A model generated the notes under the pieces. The model saw only the letters and a list, made by a program, of their open reading frames with translations. It was not told the DNA's origin and did not search any database. 64,000 nucleotides of DNA from Sphingomonas xinjiangensis (lineage in GTDB: Bacteria; Pseudomonadota; Alphaproteobacteria; Sphingomonadales; Sphingomonadaceae), in contig NZ_JACIJF010000005.1 in the NCBI RefSeq assembly GCF_014199255.1, positions 186,001 through 250,000 of the forward strand, given 5' to 3'. The translations under genes and the position numbers were made by a program. The first letter of the stretch is position 1, and each line of letters opens with the position of its first letter. Positions 16,715 to 26,409 of this stretch are shown piece after piece.

Positions 16715-18853
16715 TTAATTGCCGGGTGCGAACGGGAAGCTCTGCGCCTTGTACCAGTCGAGCGTGTGGGGAGGCGCGGCGGTGCCAGGAGGCAGCGGAC
16801 GGCGGCTGACCGACTGGAAATAGGCGATGCTCGCATCGCGCCACCAGCGCGCCTCCCGCGCCTGTACACCCAGGAAGCTGGCGGTGTGCTGCCAGCGCTC
16901 CGAACCGACGAACGGGCGCAGCGCGTCCCACTGGCCGCGCATGGCGTCCACCGACGCCACTCCGCGGTCGTAGCGGCGGACCAGCGTGTCCCACAGGGTG
17001 CTGCCATCGGCCATGCGCCGATCCCACGACAAGTGGTGAAACCAGAGCAGCAGGTCCTCGCCGGTCTTGTCCGGGTCTGCGAAGCGGCGGGCGACCGGTG
17101 CAGCATATTGCGCGACGGCGTTGCTGCCGGTCCGGGTGCGATCGAAGCCGATGCCATCGGCGCCGGCGCGGTGATAATAAGTGGGGTTCCATTCGGGGCG
17201 GGACAGGTCCGACACCCAAGGTCCCGGGCCGTAATGGTGCCCGGTCGCCATTAGGTGCGCCAAGCCCAGCGGCGTCATGTAATCCACCGCCGCCTGCCGC
17301 GAGCGCATCATCATCTGCGTCACCGGGCGGACAAAGGCCGGATCGGGCGTGAAGGTCAGGCCGGCCCATTCGGCGGCGATCGCCTGCGGGTCGGCCCCCG
17401 GATTCCAGGCGAAGCGGCCGAACGCGTACCAATTGGCTTGATCGAACACCGATCCCGACCAGTTGCGGTCGTTGCCGATATTGGCGACGCCGGCGATGCC
17501 GGACAGGCGGTGCCCGTCGAGTGATCCATCCACCACCTTGGCGACGGTCGAGCCGCGCCCCTTTGCGAAGGTGTCGGCGTTGAGCGTCTCGGCGAACAGG
17601 CTGCCGAGATAGACGAGGTGGGTGGAGAAGCCGAGATACTCCTTGGTGATCTGGAACTCGACCATCATCGGCGTCTTCGGCATCGCGCCGAACAGCGGAT
17701 GGAAGGGCTCGCGCGGCTGGAAGTCGATCGCGCCGTTCTTGACCTGGACCAGCACATTGTCGGCGAACTTGCCGTCGACCGGCTTGAACTCGGTATAGGC
17801 CTGTTTGGCGCGGTCCTCCGGATCGGTCTCGGCATAGACGAAGGCGCGCCACATCACGATGCCGCCATGCGGGGCGACCGCGGCAGCGAGCGCGTTGGCG
17901 CCATCGGCATGGGTGCGGTGATAATCGCGCGGGCCGGGCTGGCCCTCGCTGTTTGCCTTGACCAGGAAGCCGCCGAAATCCGGGATGGTGCGGTAGATCT
18001 CATCGGCCTTGGCCTTCCACCAGGCACGCACGGCGGGATCGAGCGGGTCGGCGGTCTTGAGTCCGCCCAGTTCAATCGGTGCAGAGAAGCGGGCTGAGAG
18101 ATAAACCTTGATGCCATAGGGGCGCAGCATGTCGGCAACGGCTGCGGCCTTGGCGAGGTAGGGCGCGGTCAGGCTCTCGGCCTTGGCGTTGACGTTGTTG
18201 AGTACCGTGCCGTTGATGCCAACCGAGGCGTTGGCGCGCGCATAGTCGATGTAGCGCGGGTCCTTGGCATCGGGCAGCCGCCACCAATCCCAGATCGACT
18301 GCCCGGAATAGCCGCGCTCGACGCTGCGATCGAGATTGTCCCAATGGTTGAGGATGCGCAGCTTCACGCGCGGACGGTCGACGATGTCGAGGCCACTGAG
18401 CGGTTGCCCCAATTGCATGCGGCGGATGAGCGCGAAGGCACCATAGAGTACGCCCACGGGACGATTGGCGGCGATCACGGTTGTCGGTTGGCCGTGCACG
18501 GTAGCGGTGCGGAGCAGATACCCCTCCTCCCCGAGGCTGGCGAGCGGCAGCTTCAGCGCCGCGACCCTGGGGGTGTTGGCAGTGCCCAGCAGAATGGCTC
18601 TGGGGGCCGCGCCGGATGTACGAACAACCGGTTCACCGCGAATAGCAGCGAGTGCCCGTGTCACTTCATCAGCAGCTACGCGCAGGGTGGCGTCTCCTTC
18701 CTCGGCGTACACCGACGATGGCAGGTCGGCCTTCTGCGCCGCCGAGAGCGGATGGTAGCGCAGCCACAGGTCATAGCCATCCTCGGCGAGAGTTGGTGCG
18801 GCACCGAATATCAGGGCCAGAACCACTGCACATCGTGCGACAAGACGGCGCAT
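16715..18853 (-). CDS. aguA: GH67 alpha-glucuronidase, exported
   Basis: A 712-residue glycoside hydrolase family 67 enzyme that removes 4-O-methyl-glucuronic acid from xylo-oligosaccharides. The start at 18853 has AAGGAGAGG before it and opens into a signal peptide (MRRLVARCAVVLALIFGAAPTLA), so the enzyme is periplasmic. Catalytic candidates are Glu303 (KANSEGQPG), Asp377 (GAIDFQPRE) and Glu405 (QITKEYLGF); their spacing, 74 and 28 residues, matches the Glu292/Asp365/Glu393 set I recall for Cellvibrio GlcA67A. Length is normal for the family. It is divergent from the GH3 gene across a 135-base region that holds box C. It is the strongest single marker that this region handles glucuronoxylan. 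Confidence 0.95.
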   Translation of the reverse strand: MRRLVARCAVVLALIFGAAPTLAEDGYDLWLRYHPLSAAQKADLPSSVYAEEGDATLRVAADEVTRALAAIRGEPVVRTSGAAPRAILLGTANTPRVAALKLPLASLGEEGYLLRTATVHGQPTTVIAANRPVGVLYGAFALIRRMQLGQPLSGLDIVDRPRVKLRILNHWDNLDRSVERGYSGQSIWDWWRLPDAKDPRYIDYARANASVGINGTVLNNVNAKAESLTAPYLAKAAAVADMLRPYGIKVYLSARFSAPIELGGLKTADPLDPAVRAWWKAKADEIYRTIPDFGGFLVKANSEGQPGPRDYHRTHADGANALAAAVAPHGGIVMWRAFVYAETDPEDRAKQAYTEFKPVDGKFADNVLVQVKNGAIDFQPREPFHPLFGAMPKTPMMVEFQITKEYLGFSTHLVYLGSLFAETLNADTFAKGRGSTVAKVVDGSLDGHRLSGIAGVANIGNDRNWSGSVFDQANWYAFGRFAWNPGADPQAIAAEWAGLTFTPDPAFVRPVTQMMMRSRQAAVDYMTPLGLAHLMATGHHYGPGPWVSDLSRPEWNPTYYHRAGADGIGFDRTRTGSNAVAQYAAPVARRFADPDKTGEDLLLWFHHLSWDRRMADGSTLWDTLVRRYDRGVASVDAMRGQWDALRPFVGSERWQHTASFLGVQAREARWWRDASIAYFQSVSRRPLPPGTAAPPHTLDWYKAQSFPFAPGN

Positions 18854-18918
18854 TGCCTCTCCTTTTCCATGAGCCGTCGCTACGCGGCGCGGCCTTGACA
18901 ATTGCGGCATGGCTATCA

Positions 18919-18932
18919 TGGTAGCGTTATCA
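18919..18932. promoter_or_regulatory. LacI-type box C in the GH67/GH3 divergent promoter region
   Basis: TGGTAGCGTTATCA lies in the 135 bases between the divergent alpha-glucuronidase and GH3 start codons and differs from box A at one position of 14. One bound repressor could control both genes. Confidence 0.6.
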
Positions 18933-18988
18933 ATGACAAGGCGGCTCAAGCCGCCGTTCGGCCGGGAGCGGCCAAGGAGAGGATAGCA

Positions 18989-21391
18989 ATGGGTTCGCGC
19001 GACATCATCGGGCTGCGTTCCAGCCGCCGTGGGCTGCTGGGCTGGTTAGGCTCCGCCTCGGTTCTGGCGCTGAACCCCGGCACCGCACTGGCCGCTGTCG
19101 GCCCGGTCTACAAGGACTCGCGCGCGCCGGTCGACTTGCGCGTACGCGATCTTCTTGGGCGGATGACGCTGGAGGAGAAGGTTGGTCAGATCATTTCACT
19201 CTGGGGCACCAAGTCGGAGATCATGGTCTCCGGCGGGCTCGATTTCGATGCGGCAAAGGCGAGCACCAATTACCCGCACGGCTTCGGACAGGTCACGCGC
19301 CCGTCCGACCGACGCGGCGGACCGCAAATCGCGGCGGTAGCGGGCGGAACCGGCGCACGCTGGCGCGGCGGCGCTTCGACGATCGCGTTCGTGAATGCCG
19401 TGCAGCGCTGGGCGACGCAGGAGACGCGGCTTGGCATTCCCGTGATCTTTCACGAAGAATCGCTCCACGGCTATATGGCACCCGACGCGACCATGTTCCC
19501 CCAGGCGATCGGCATGGCCGGCAGCTTCGACCGGGAACTGATGCACGATGTGCAGGCGGTGATCGGGCGCGAGGTGCGCGCGCATGGTAGCCATCTGGCG
19601 TTATCCCCGGTGGTCGACATTGCCCGCGATCCCCGCTGGGGCCGCATCGAGGAAACCTTCGGTGAAGACCCCTATGTCTGCGGCGAAATGGGCGTGGCGG
19701 CGGTGCGGGGGCTTCAGGGGGATGGCGGCACGCTGGCGCCCGGCAAGGTTTTCGCGACGCTGAAACACATGACCGGGCATGGTCAGCCGCAAGCGGGCAA
19801 CAATATTGGTCCCGCTCCCATCGCCGAGCGCGAGTTGCGCGAGCATTTCTTCCCTCCATTCCGCGCCGTGGTCGAACGCACCGGCATCGCCGCAGTGATG
19901 CCGTCGTACAACGAACTGGACGGCATCCCCAGTCACGGCAACAAGTGGCTGCTGACAGACGTGCTGCGCGGTGAATGGGGCTTCAAGGGCGCGATCGTCA
20001 GCGATTACGGCGCAGTGGAAGAGCTCGGCACCATCCACCATGTCACCGCCGACAAGGAAGAAAGCGCACGTGCCGCGCTAGCGGCCGGGGTCGATAGCGA
20101 ACTGCCCGATGGCACCGCCTTTCGCACGCTGGTGGCGCAGGTGCGCGACGGGCGCGTTGCGCAGGCGGCGGTGGACGCCGCGTGCGGGCGCATGCTGGCG
20201 CTCAAGTTCCGCGCCGGACTGTTCGAGAACCCCTATGCCGATGCCCGGGTGGCGGCTCGCCTGACCGGCAATGCCGAAGCGCGCGCGCTGGCGCTCAAGG
20301 CCGCGCACCGCTCCCTGTGCCTGCTCACCAACGACGGCACCCTCCCCTTGGCGCCCGGTGCGCACAAGCGGGTGGCGGTGATCGGCCCCAACGCGGCGGT
20401 GGCGCGGCTCGGCGGCTATTCGGGTCAGCCCAAGGTCGCGGTGTCGCTGCTGGACGGGGTGCGCGCCAAGCTGGGCGGGCGCGCCGAGGTCTTGCACGCA
20501 CAGGGCGTGTTCATCACTCGGTCCGAAGACCGGTCCGCCGATCTGGTCGAACTCGCCGATCCGGCCGAGAACCGTCGCCTGATGGCGCAGGCGGTGGAGG
20601 TCGCGCGCAACGCCGACATCGTGATCCTGGCGATCGGAGATACCGAACAGACCAGCCGAGAGGGCTTTGCCAGAAACCATCTGGGCGACCGCACCAGCCT
20701 GGACCTGATCGGAGAGCAGAATGCCCTGTTCGATGCGCTTCATGCCTTGGGTAAGCCGATTGTGGTATGCGCGATCAACGGACGCCCGCCCAGCTGGCCC
20801 AATGTGGTCGCCAAGGCCAACGCCGTGCTTGGCTGCTGGTACCCGGGCCAGGAAGGCGGCACCGCCATGGCGGACGCGCTGTGGGGTGATGTGAATCCGG
20901 GCGCGAAGCTGCCGGTGACCGTCGCCCGCAATGTGGGTCAGTTACCGCTCTATTATGACGCGAAGCCGAGCGTCGGGCGAGGCTATCTGTTCGACACCAC
21001 CAGTCCGTTGTTCCCCTTCGGCCATGGCCTGAGCTACACCCGCTTCGAGATGAGCGCGCCGGTGCTGTCGCAGCCTCGCATTGGACGCGAAGGATCGGTG
21101 GACGTGACGGTGACCGTCCGCAACACCGGCCAGCGCGCCGGCGACGAAGTGGTCCAGCTGTATCTTCATGACGAAATCGCCAGCGTCACTCAGCCGGTGA
21201 AGAAGCTCGTCGAGTTCCAGCGTGTCACGCTCGCCCCAGGCGAGAGCCGCACCGTGAAGATGACGCTCGACAAGCGTGCTTTCTCGCTATGGAATCGACA
21301 GCTTGAGGAAGTGGTCGAGCCCGGCAGGTTCATAATCATGGCGGGCCCGAACTCGGCCGATCTGGAATCGGTTGCCATCGAGATCGCCTGA
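18989..21391 (+). CDS. GH3 beta-xylosidase/beta-glucosidase, Tat-type signal
   Basis: The start at 18989 is chosen because AAGGAGAGG precedes it and the N-terminus then carries a twin-arginine signal (SRRGLLGWLGS, residues 12-22). The 800-residue product is a GH3 enzyme: an N-terminal TIM barrel with DPRWGRIEETFGEDPY, the nucleophile Asp339 in VSDYGAVEEL, an alpha/beta domain, and a C-terminal fibronectin-III-like domain (from about residue 690). GH3 enzymes release non-reducing terminal xylose or glucose with retention. The GH67 neighbour and shared box C favour beta-xylosidase over glucosidase, but specificity cannot be read from sequence. Confidence 0.92.
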   Translation: MGSRDIIGLRSSRRGLLGWLGSASVLALNPGTALAAVGPVYKDSRAPVDLRVRDLLGRMTLEEKVGQIISLWGTKSEIMVSGGLDFDAAKASTNYPHGFGQVTRPSDRRGGPQIAAVAGGTGARWRGGASTIAFVNAVQRWATQETRLGIPVIFHEESLHGYMAPDATMFPQAIGMAGSFDRELMHDVQAVIGREVRAHGSHLALSPVVDIARDPRWGRIEETFGEDPYVCGEMGVAAVRGLQGDGGTLAPGKVFATLKHMTGHGQPQAGNNIGPAPIAERELREHFFPPFRAVVERTGIAAVMPSYNELDGIPSHGNKWLLTDVLRGEWGFKGAIVSDYGAVEELGTIHHVTADKEESARAALAAGVDSELPDGTAFRTLVAQVRDGRVAQAAVDAACGRMLALKFRAGLFENPYADARVAARLTGNAEARALALKAAHRSLCLLTNDGTLPLAPGAHKRVAVIGPNAAVARLGGYSGQPKVAVSLLDGVRAKLGGRAEVLHAQGVFITRSEDRSADLVELADPAENRRLMAQAVEVARNADIVILAIGDTEQTSREGFARNHLGDRTSLDLIGEQNALFDALHALGKPIVVCAINGRPPSWPNVVAKANAVLGCWYPGQEGGTAMADALWGDVNPGAKLPVTVARNVGQLPLYYDAKPSVGRGYLFDTTSPLFPFGHGLSYTRFEMSAPVLSQPRIGREGSVDVTVTVRNTGQRAGDEVVQLYLHDEIASVTQPVKKLVEFQRVTLAPGESRTVKMTLDKRAFSLWNRQLEEVVEPGRFIIMAGPNSADLESVAIEIA

Positions 21392-21440
21392 ACCTTGATC
21401 ACCCAGCCGCGCCGCTTGCCGGTAGCGCGGCCGCTGCATA

Positions 21441-21454
21441 TGGTAGCGCTACCG
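21441..21454 (+). promoter_or_regulatory. LacI-type box D upstream of the GH43 gene
   Basis: TGGTAGCGCTACCG contains the perfect palindrome GGTAGCGCTACC, the most symmetrical of the four TAGCG boxes, 56 bases before the GH43 start codon. A partial copy (CGGTAGCGCGG) starts at 21420. Confidence 0.6.
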
Positions 21455-21509
21455 AACATGTTCGCAGGAGGCACGAAGACGTCCGCGAACCAGGAGAAGG
21501 AAGACAGTC

Positions 21510-22598
21510 ATGCACCGCCTCAAACTCGCCGTGGCGCTGGGCTTTTCGCTTGCCAGCGGATCCGCCCTGCTCGCTCAGACCGCCCGTCAGGACGGCGATC
21601 CGACGCCCCCCGCCAACGCACGCTATCTGTCGCAACCGCTTACCAGCGAGATTTTCACTGCCGACCCGTCGGCGCACGTCTTCAATGGCCGCATCTACAT
21701 CTATCCCAGCCATGATATCGAGTCCGGCGTGCCCGATGATGATCTGGGCACCCAATATGCGATGCGTGACTACCGGGTGTTGTCGATGGACCGCATCGGC
21801 GGCAAAGTGACGGTGCATCCCGTCGCGCTGGACGTGAAGGACGTACCCTGGGCCTCCAAGCAGATGTGGGCGCCAGATGCCGCGTACAAGAACGGCACCT
21901 ACTATCTCTATTTTCCCGCGCGCGATCCGCAGGGCGTGTTCCGCATCGGCGTGGCGACTTCCAAGTCGCCGACCGGCCCCTTCAAGGCCGAGCCCGAAGC
22001 GATCCGTGGCAGCTTCTCGATGGACCCCCAAGTGTTCACCGACAGCGACGGCCAAAGCTACATGTATTTCGGCGGCATCTGGGGCGGACAGCTGCAGCGT
22101 TGGGCGAACGGCAGCTATGATCCGAATGGCGGCGACACCGACCTGAAGCAGGATGACAAACCGGCACTGTCAGCCAAGATCGCCCGCCTGGACGGCAGCA
22201 TGAAGCAGTTCGCCGAAACGCCGCGCGACGTCCAGATTCTGGATCAAGCCGGCAAGCCGATCCTTGGCGGTGACCATGCCCGACGCTTTTTCGAAGGCAG
22301 CTGGACCTTCAAGCGCGGCGACACCTATTACTTCACTTATTCGACCGGCGACACGCACATGCTGGCCTATGCCACCGGCACCACGCCCTATGGCCCCTTC
22401 ACCTTCCGCGGCCATTTCATGAAACCGGTGCAGGGCTGGACCACGCATCATTCGGTCACGCAGGTCGGTGGCAAATGGTATTTGTTCTACCACGACACCC
22501 AGCGCTCGGGTAAAAACTACCTGCGCAACGTCAAGGTCACACCGCTGACCTTCAATGCCGACGGCACGATCCAGATGATCGACCCGTTCGTCCGCTGA
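21510..22598 (+). CDS. GH43 family glycosidase (arabinofuranosidase or xylosidase), exported
   Basis: A 362-residue family 43 five-bladed propeller with a signal peptide (about 1-22, ending LLAQ). The three expected acids are visible: Asp52 (TADPSAHVFNG, general base), Asp172 (SMDPQVF, pKa modulator) and Glu262 (FFEGSW, general acid). GH43 enzymes are inverting alpha-L-arabinofuranosidases or beta-xylosidases that trim arabinoxylan. AGGAGAAGG precedes the ATG. It follows the GH3 gene by 118 bases but has its own box D, so it can be transcribed alone. It converges on the ROK regulator gene. Confidence 0.9.
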   Translation: MHRLKLAVALGFSLASGSALLAQTARQDGDPTPPANARYLSQPLTSEIFTADPSAHVFNGRIYIYPSHDIESGVPDDDLGTQYAMRDYRVLSMDRIGGKVTVHPVALDVKDVPWASKQMWAPDAAYKNGTYYLYFPARDPQGVFRIGVATSKSPTGPFKAEPEAIRGSFSMDPQVFTDSDGQSYMYFGGIWGGQLQRWANGSYDPNGGDTDLKQDDKPALSAKIARLDGSMKQFAETPRDVQILDQAGKPILGGDHARRFFEGSWTFKRGDTYYFTYSTGDTHMLAYATGTTPYGPFTFRGHFMKPVQGWTTHHSVTQVGGKWYLFYHDTQRSGKNYLRNVKVTPLTFNADGTIQMIDPFVR

Positions 22599-22668
22599 TG
22601 AGGTTACGGCGGCTTCGAAGATGCCTGGCTTGCTATCGCTCGCCGTCGCGCTGGATTCATTCAGCCCG

Positions 22669-23787
22669 TCAGCGTTCCGCCGAAGAGACATGGATCGGCA
22701 GGAACGCCGCCCCCAGCGTGATCGGCGAGCCGTGCAGGTGGGAGACGCGGATTGGCGGCTTGCGGTCGTGGACCGTGGTGGCGAGGTCGGCGCCGCGCAG
22801 TCGCTCGGCGATTCCCCGCAAAATGGCACCGGGCAGCGGCCCGGCAAGCACGATAGCGCCTGGATCGAGCCAGGCCAAAGCGGTGTTGCACACGACCTCG
22901 AGCTGCTGCGCGGCCCGGTCCATCCAGTTCGCGATCACTGCCGCCTGCTGTTCCGCGGTGGGGTCGATGTCAGCCACCGATGAGATCTCGCATCCCGACG
23001 CGCGCAGGCAGGAAAGCAAGTCTAGCGGGCTTGGACGCGGCCGGTCGCCGGGGAACAGGCAGCCGATCTCTCCGGCCGCGCCGAACTGCCCGCGTACCAG
23101 ACGCCCGTCGACGATCACCCCCGCGCCGATGCCATAGCCGAACAGCAGGACGACCGCCGTCGAAGCTTCGCGAAGCAACCCGCCCAGGTAGAACTCGGCG
23201 ATGGTGGCTGTGTTCGCGTCATTCTCGATCCAGAGCGGCCAGCCAAGCTCGGCATGCAATATCTCACGCAGATCGGCTCCGCGCCACTCTGGCATGTCGT
23301 CGACCACACTCCAGCGGTCGCCCTCCAGCGAAAGCGGAGGCCCGGGCACCGCCACGCCGATGCCCAGCATGCGGCGGCCCAATAGGCCGTGTCGATCGAC
23401 CAGTTCGTGCGTACGCATCCGCACGCGGCGGGCGAAGTCGCGCGGGTTGAGCGGCCCGCTCTGCTCGTGATGCGTCGCCACGGTCGCACCCGCATAGTCG
23501 ACCAATGCGATGTCGAGCATGCCCTTGTGCGCGGTCGCGCCAACGGCATAGCCGCCGCCGGCGGCGAGCCGCAGCGGCACCGCCGGACGCCCGCGGCGCT
23601 GCTCCAGCGTCTCCGCGACTTCCTCGATCACCCCCCAAGCCGCAAGCTCGCGCGAAAGCTTGGTGAGCGCAGTCGGGCTCAACCCCAACCGCGCTGACAG
23701 GGCCGAACGCGGCAGCGGCCCCGCGCGGCGCAGCTCGCGTATCAGCCGCCTTTGATCATTGCCGAATGCGGGAACGTGCATGTGCAC
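22669..23787 (-). CDS. ROK-family (NagC/XylR-like) transcriptional repressor
   Basis: This 372-residue regulator has an N-terminal winged helix (about residues 12-60: LIRELRRAGPLPRSALSARLGLSPTALTKL in shortened view, RRAGPLPRSALSARLG) and a C-terminal ROK kinase-like fold (GIGVAVPG, ENDANTATIAE, GYGIGAGVIVDG). ROK repressors sense sugars or sugar phosphates. It is unusual in lacking the family's Cys-rich zinc motif: the stretch after GAAGEIGC reads LFPGDRPRPSP where CXCGXXGC is usual. It is divergent from receptor 4, with an AT-rich inverted repeat between them that is a candidate operator. Two ATGs two codons apart (23787, 23781) could serve as start. Confidence 0.87.
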   Translation of the reverse strand: MHMHVPAFGNDQRRLIRELRRAGPLPRSALSARLGLSPTALTKLSRELAAWGVIEEVAETLEQRRGRPAVPLRLAAGGGYAVGATAHKGMLDIALVDYAGATVATHHEQSGPLNPRDFARRVRMRTHELVDRHGLLGRRMLGIGVAVPGPPLSLEGDRWSVVDDMPEWRGADLREILHAELGWPLWIENDANTATIAEFYLGGLLREASTAVVLLFGYGIGAGVIVDGRLVRGQFGAAGEIGCLFPGDRPRPSPLDLLSCLRASGCEISSVADIDPTAEQQAAVIANWMDRAAQQLEVVCNTALAWLDPGAIVLAGPLPGAILRGIAERLRGADLATTVHDRKPPIRVSHLHGSPITLGAAFLPIHVSSAER

Positions 23788-23817
23788 GGTGTTTAGCGTG
23801 GCATGATGCGTTTTCTA

Positions 23818-23840
23818 TTTATTATTTGAAGAATAATTAA
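23818..23840. promoter_or_regulatory. AT-rich inverted repeat, candidate ROK operator
   Basis: ATTATT (23821-23826) and AATAAT (23832-23837) flank a 5-base spacer and the symmetry extends to TT and AA on either side. The repeat is in the divergent region between the ROK gene and receptor 4 and is strikingly AT-rich for this DNA. AT-rich palindromes with a short GC-bearing centre are typical of NagC/Mlc-type operators (family knowledge). Confidence 0.5.
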
Positions 23841-23916
23841 GAGTGTCACATTGCGCCGCCAACGGGTCCCCGCCGCCGCTTCGACGGCGCCGCGATTTGA
23901 ACTTTGGGGGGGCTTC

Positions 23917-26409
23917 ATGCTCAAGACTGTACTCGCCACCGGCACCGCGCTGCTCGCGCTCACCGTCTGCGCCATGGCACCTGCACATGCGCAAACCGCA
24001 GGCCCTGAAACCACTGCAGCGGGCGATCCCGCCGATGGCGAGGCCGACGATGTCATCATCACCGGTTCCACACGCGCCCAGCGCCGGTTCGACGCATCCT
24101 ACGCGATCAACACGATCTCGCAGGAGGATATCGAGAAGATCGCTCCGGTGAATTTCGCCGACCTGATCGGCCAGCTGCCCGGCTTCCAAACCGAGATCAC
24201 CGGCGGCGAAGTGCAGAACATCTACCGCATTCGCGGCTTGCCGAACGATGGGGGCTTTGTAAGCTTTCAGCAGGACGGCCTGCCACTGTTCCACGAGAAC
24301 GATGGCGTGTTCTTTCGCGGCGACGCGATCCTCAAGCAGGATCTGATGACCGAGCGCGTGGAAGTCGTGCGCGGCGGCCCTGCCCCGGTTTATGCCAGCT
24401 ATTCGGGCGCGATCGTCAACGCCATCACGGTAACCGGCGGCGATACGCCGCGAGGCCGCGCGCAGGTGACGCTTGGCGACACCGGGCTATATCGCCTCGA
24501 CGCCGTGCAGTCGGGCCCGCTTGGCGGCAACACCTATTACGCGATCGGCGGCTTTCTGCGCTATCACGACGGCTATCGCGACAACGGCTTCCCCAATGAC
24601 AAGGGCGGCCAGCTCCGTGCCAACATCAAGCACGATCTGGACAACGGGTCGATCAAACTGAACGTCAACTACGTCAACGATCACAATGTCTTCTACTTGC
24701 CGATCCCGACCGCCGATCCGCGCAACCCCGGCGTCTCGCTCGATCCTTATATCGACTATTTCAACGGCACGATGAACTCGCCTGCCCTGCGGAACGTCGA
24801 CCTGAGGTACCGTGATGGCGCGGGCGTGATCCAGAACCGCACCAGCGACCTGTCCGACGGACGCCACATGCAAATGGGCAACATCGGCATCCAATATGAC
24901 GCCGATCATGGCGGCTGGCTGGTCTCTGCCAAGGCCGGATACACGCAGGGCAAGCTCGATTTCTCTGCATTCTATTCGACCACCAATCCCGCAGACGGCG
25001 CCAGCTTCGCCAATGGCTATCTGGCGCGTGCGACCTCGGCATTCGGCGCGGTCTCGCGCTTCGGCTACGTGCTTGCCGGTACTACAACTGCATATGATCC
25101 AAATGCGGCCTCGGGCCTGGTGATGCAGGGCCAGTATCGCGACATTCACTCGAACTTCTATTCGGCACAGGCGAACCTGTCGGTTGCCAAGCGCTTCGAC
25201 ACCGGGATCGGCAGCCACGACCTCAAGCTGGGCCTCTACGCCAGCCTTTATGGTGAGAACAGCACCACCACCTATCAGAACTACCTCATCGAGGTCGCCA
25301 GCAAGCCTCGCACCCTCGACTTGGTTGCCTATTCCGCAGCTGGCGCGGTGCTCGGCCGCGTGACGGACAATGGCGTGCTCAACTACGCAGCGACCCTCAG
25401 CAAGGGCGATTCCGACGCCAAGATGATCGCGATCTACGCCAACGACACTTGGGAGATCGTGCCGGGGCTGCGGATCGACGCCGGCATCCGCCACGAGCGC
25501 TATGACTATGAGGGCTGGGCCGCGCTCACCAGCCAGGCGAACCTGGGCGACGTTACCACGCTGGCAGACGACACCACCCGCGCCTTCACCGGCGCCGTCG
25601 TCAATGCCGGCCTCTCCCCCAATGTCACCAACTGGACCGTTGGCGCGAACTACGACTTCAACAATCATATCGGCATCTATGGCCGCGCCTCGCACCTCGA
25701 AACGCCACCGAACGTCCAGACCGTGATGAGCATCAACCCCACGATCATCACCACCGTGGCCGATCAGTACGAGGTTGGTCTGAAGCTCGCCGCTGGCCGC
25801 TCCTACCTCTACGTGACCGGCTTCTACACCAACTTCGATCCGCTCAATGCGTCGTTCCTGGCCTATGATCCGAACACCGGGCGCAACGACGTCAACGTGC
25901 CTTTCATCGGCGAGGCACAGGTCAAGGGCATCGAGTTCGACGGCGCATGGCGCGTGTCGCCCTGGTTTACGCTGAACGGCGCACTGACGATCAGCGACCC
26001 CAAGTACAAGAACTTCCAGAGCTCGACCGGCGCCGACCCGGAGCAGGCCGAAGGCAATCAGATTGTCCGCCAGCCCAAGGTCTATGGCAACATCCGTCCC
26101 AGCTTCGACTTCACCACGGCCGGTACCGACGTCTCCGTCTACGGCCGCTACACCTATATGGGGAAGCGCTATGTCGATCTGTACAACAACACAGCACTGC
26201 CCGCGTACGGCACCGTCGGCGCGGGCGTGACGCTGCGCCGCGGCGGCTGGCAGCTCCAGCTCGTCGGCGACAATCTGTTCAACGCGCACGGCCTGACCGA
26301 GGGCAACACCCGCACGGATTCGCTGAGCGGACAGGGCAGCGCGGAAGCGATCTACGGCCGTCCGATCTTCGGCCGCAACTTCCGCCTCGTGGTCGGCACC
26401 TCCTGGTGA
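23917..26409 (+). CDS. TonB-dependent receptor 4
   Basis: An 830-residue receptor from the ATG at 23917, which follows a G-rich stretch (GGGGGGG) and opens into a signal peptide (MLKTVLATG...APAHAQ). A longer frame exists, but its extra 22 residues do not look like a signal. TonB box DDVIITGSTRAQRRF is followed by a plug with IYRIRGLPNDGGFVSFQQDGLPLF and VEVVRGGPAPVYA; the C-terminus is LVVGTSW. The plug differs from receptors 1-3 and fits the smaller classical receptor class. Its stop overlaps the GTG start of the DUF218 gene, so the two are coupled. The ROK regulator upstream suggests a sugar or nucleoside-like ligand (inference). Confidence 0.92.
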   Translation: MLKTVLATGTALLALTVCAMAPAHAQTAGPETTAAGDPADGEADDVIITGSTRAQRRFDASYAINTISQEDIEKIAPVNFADLIGQLPGFQTEITGGEVQNIYRIRGLPNDGGFVSFQQDGLPLFHENDGVFFRGDAILKQDLMTERVEVVRGGPAPVYASYSGAIVNAITVTGGDTPRGRAQVTLGDTGLYRLDAVQSGPLGGNTYYAIGGFLRYHDGYRDNGFPNDKGGQLRANIKHDLDNGSIKLNVNYVNDHNVFYLPIPTADPRNPGVSLDPYIDYFNGTMNSPALRNVDLRYRDGAGVIQNRTSDLSDGRHMQMGNIGIQYDADHGGWLVSAKAGYTQGKLDFSAFYSTTNPADGASFANGYLARATSAFGAVSRFGYVLAGTTTAYDPNAASGLVMQGQYRDIHSNFYSAQANLSVAKRFDTGIGSHDLKLGLYASLYGENSTTTYQNYLIEVASKPRTLDLVAYSAAGAVLGRVTDNGVLNYAATLSKGDSDAKMIAIYANDTWEIVPGLRIDAGIRHERYDYEGWAALTSQANLGDVTTLADDTTRAFTGAVVNAGLSPNVTNWTVGANYDFNNHIGIYGRASHLETPPNVQTVMSINPTIITTVADQYEVGLKLAAGRSYLYVTGFYTNFDPLNASFLAYDPNTGRNDVNVPFIGEAQVKGIEFDGAWRVSPWFTLNGALTISDPKYKNFQSSTGADPEQAEGNQIVRQPKVYGNIRPSFDFTTAGTDVSVYGRYTYMGKRYVDLYNNTALPAYGTVGAGVTLRRGGWQLQLVGDNLFNAHGLTEGNTRTDSLSGQGSAEAIYGRPIFGRNFRLVVGTSW

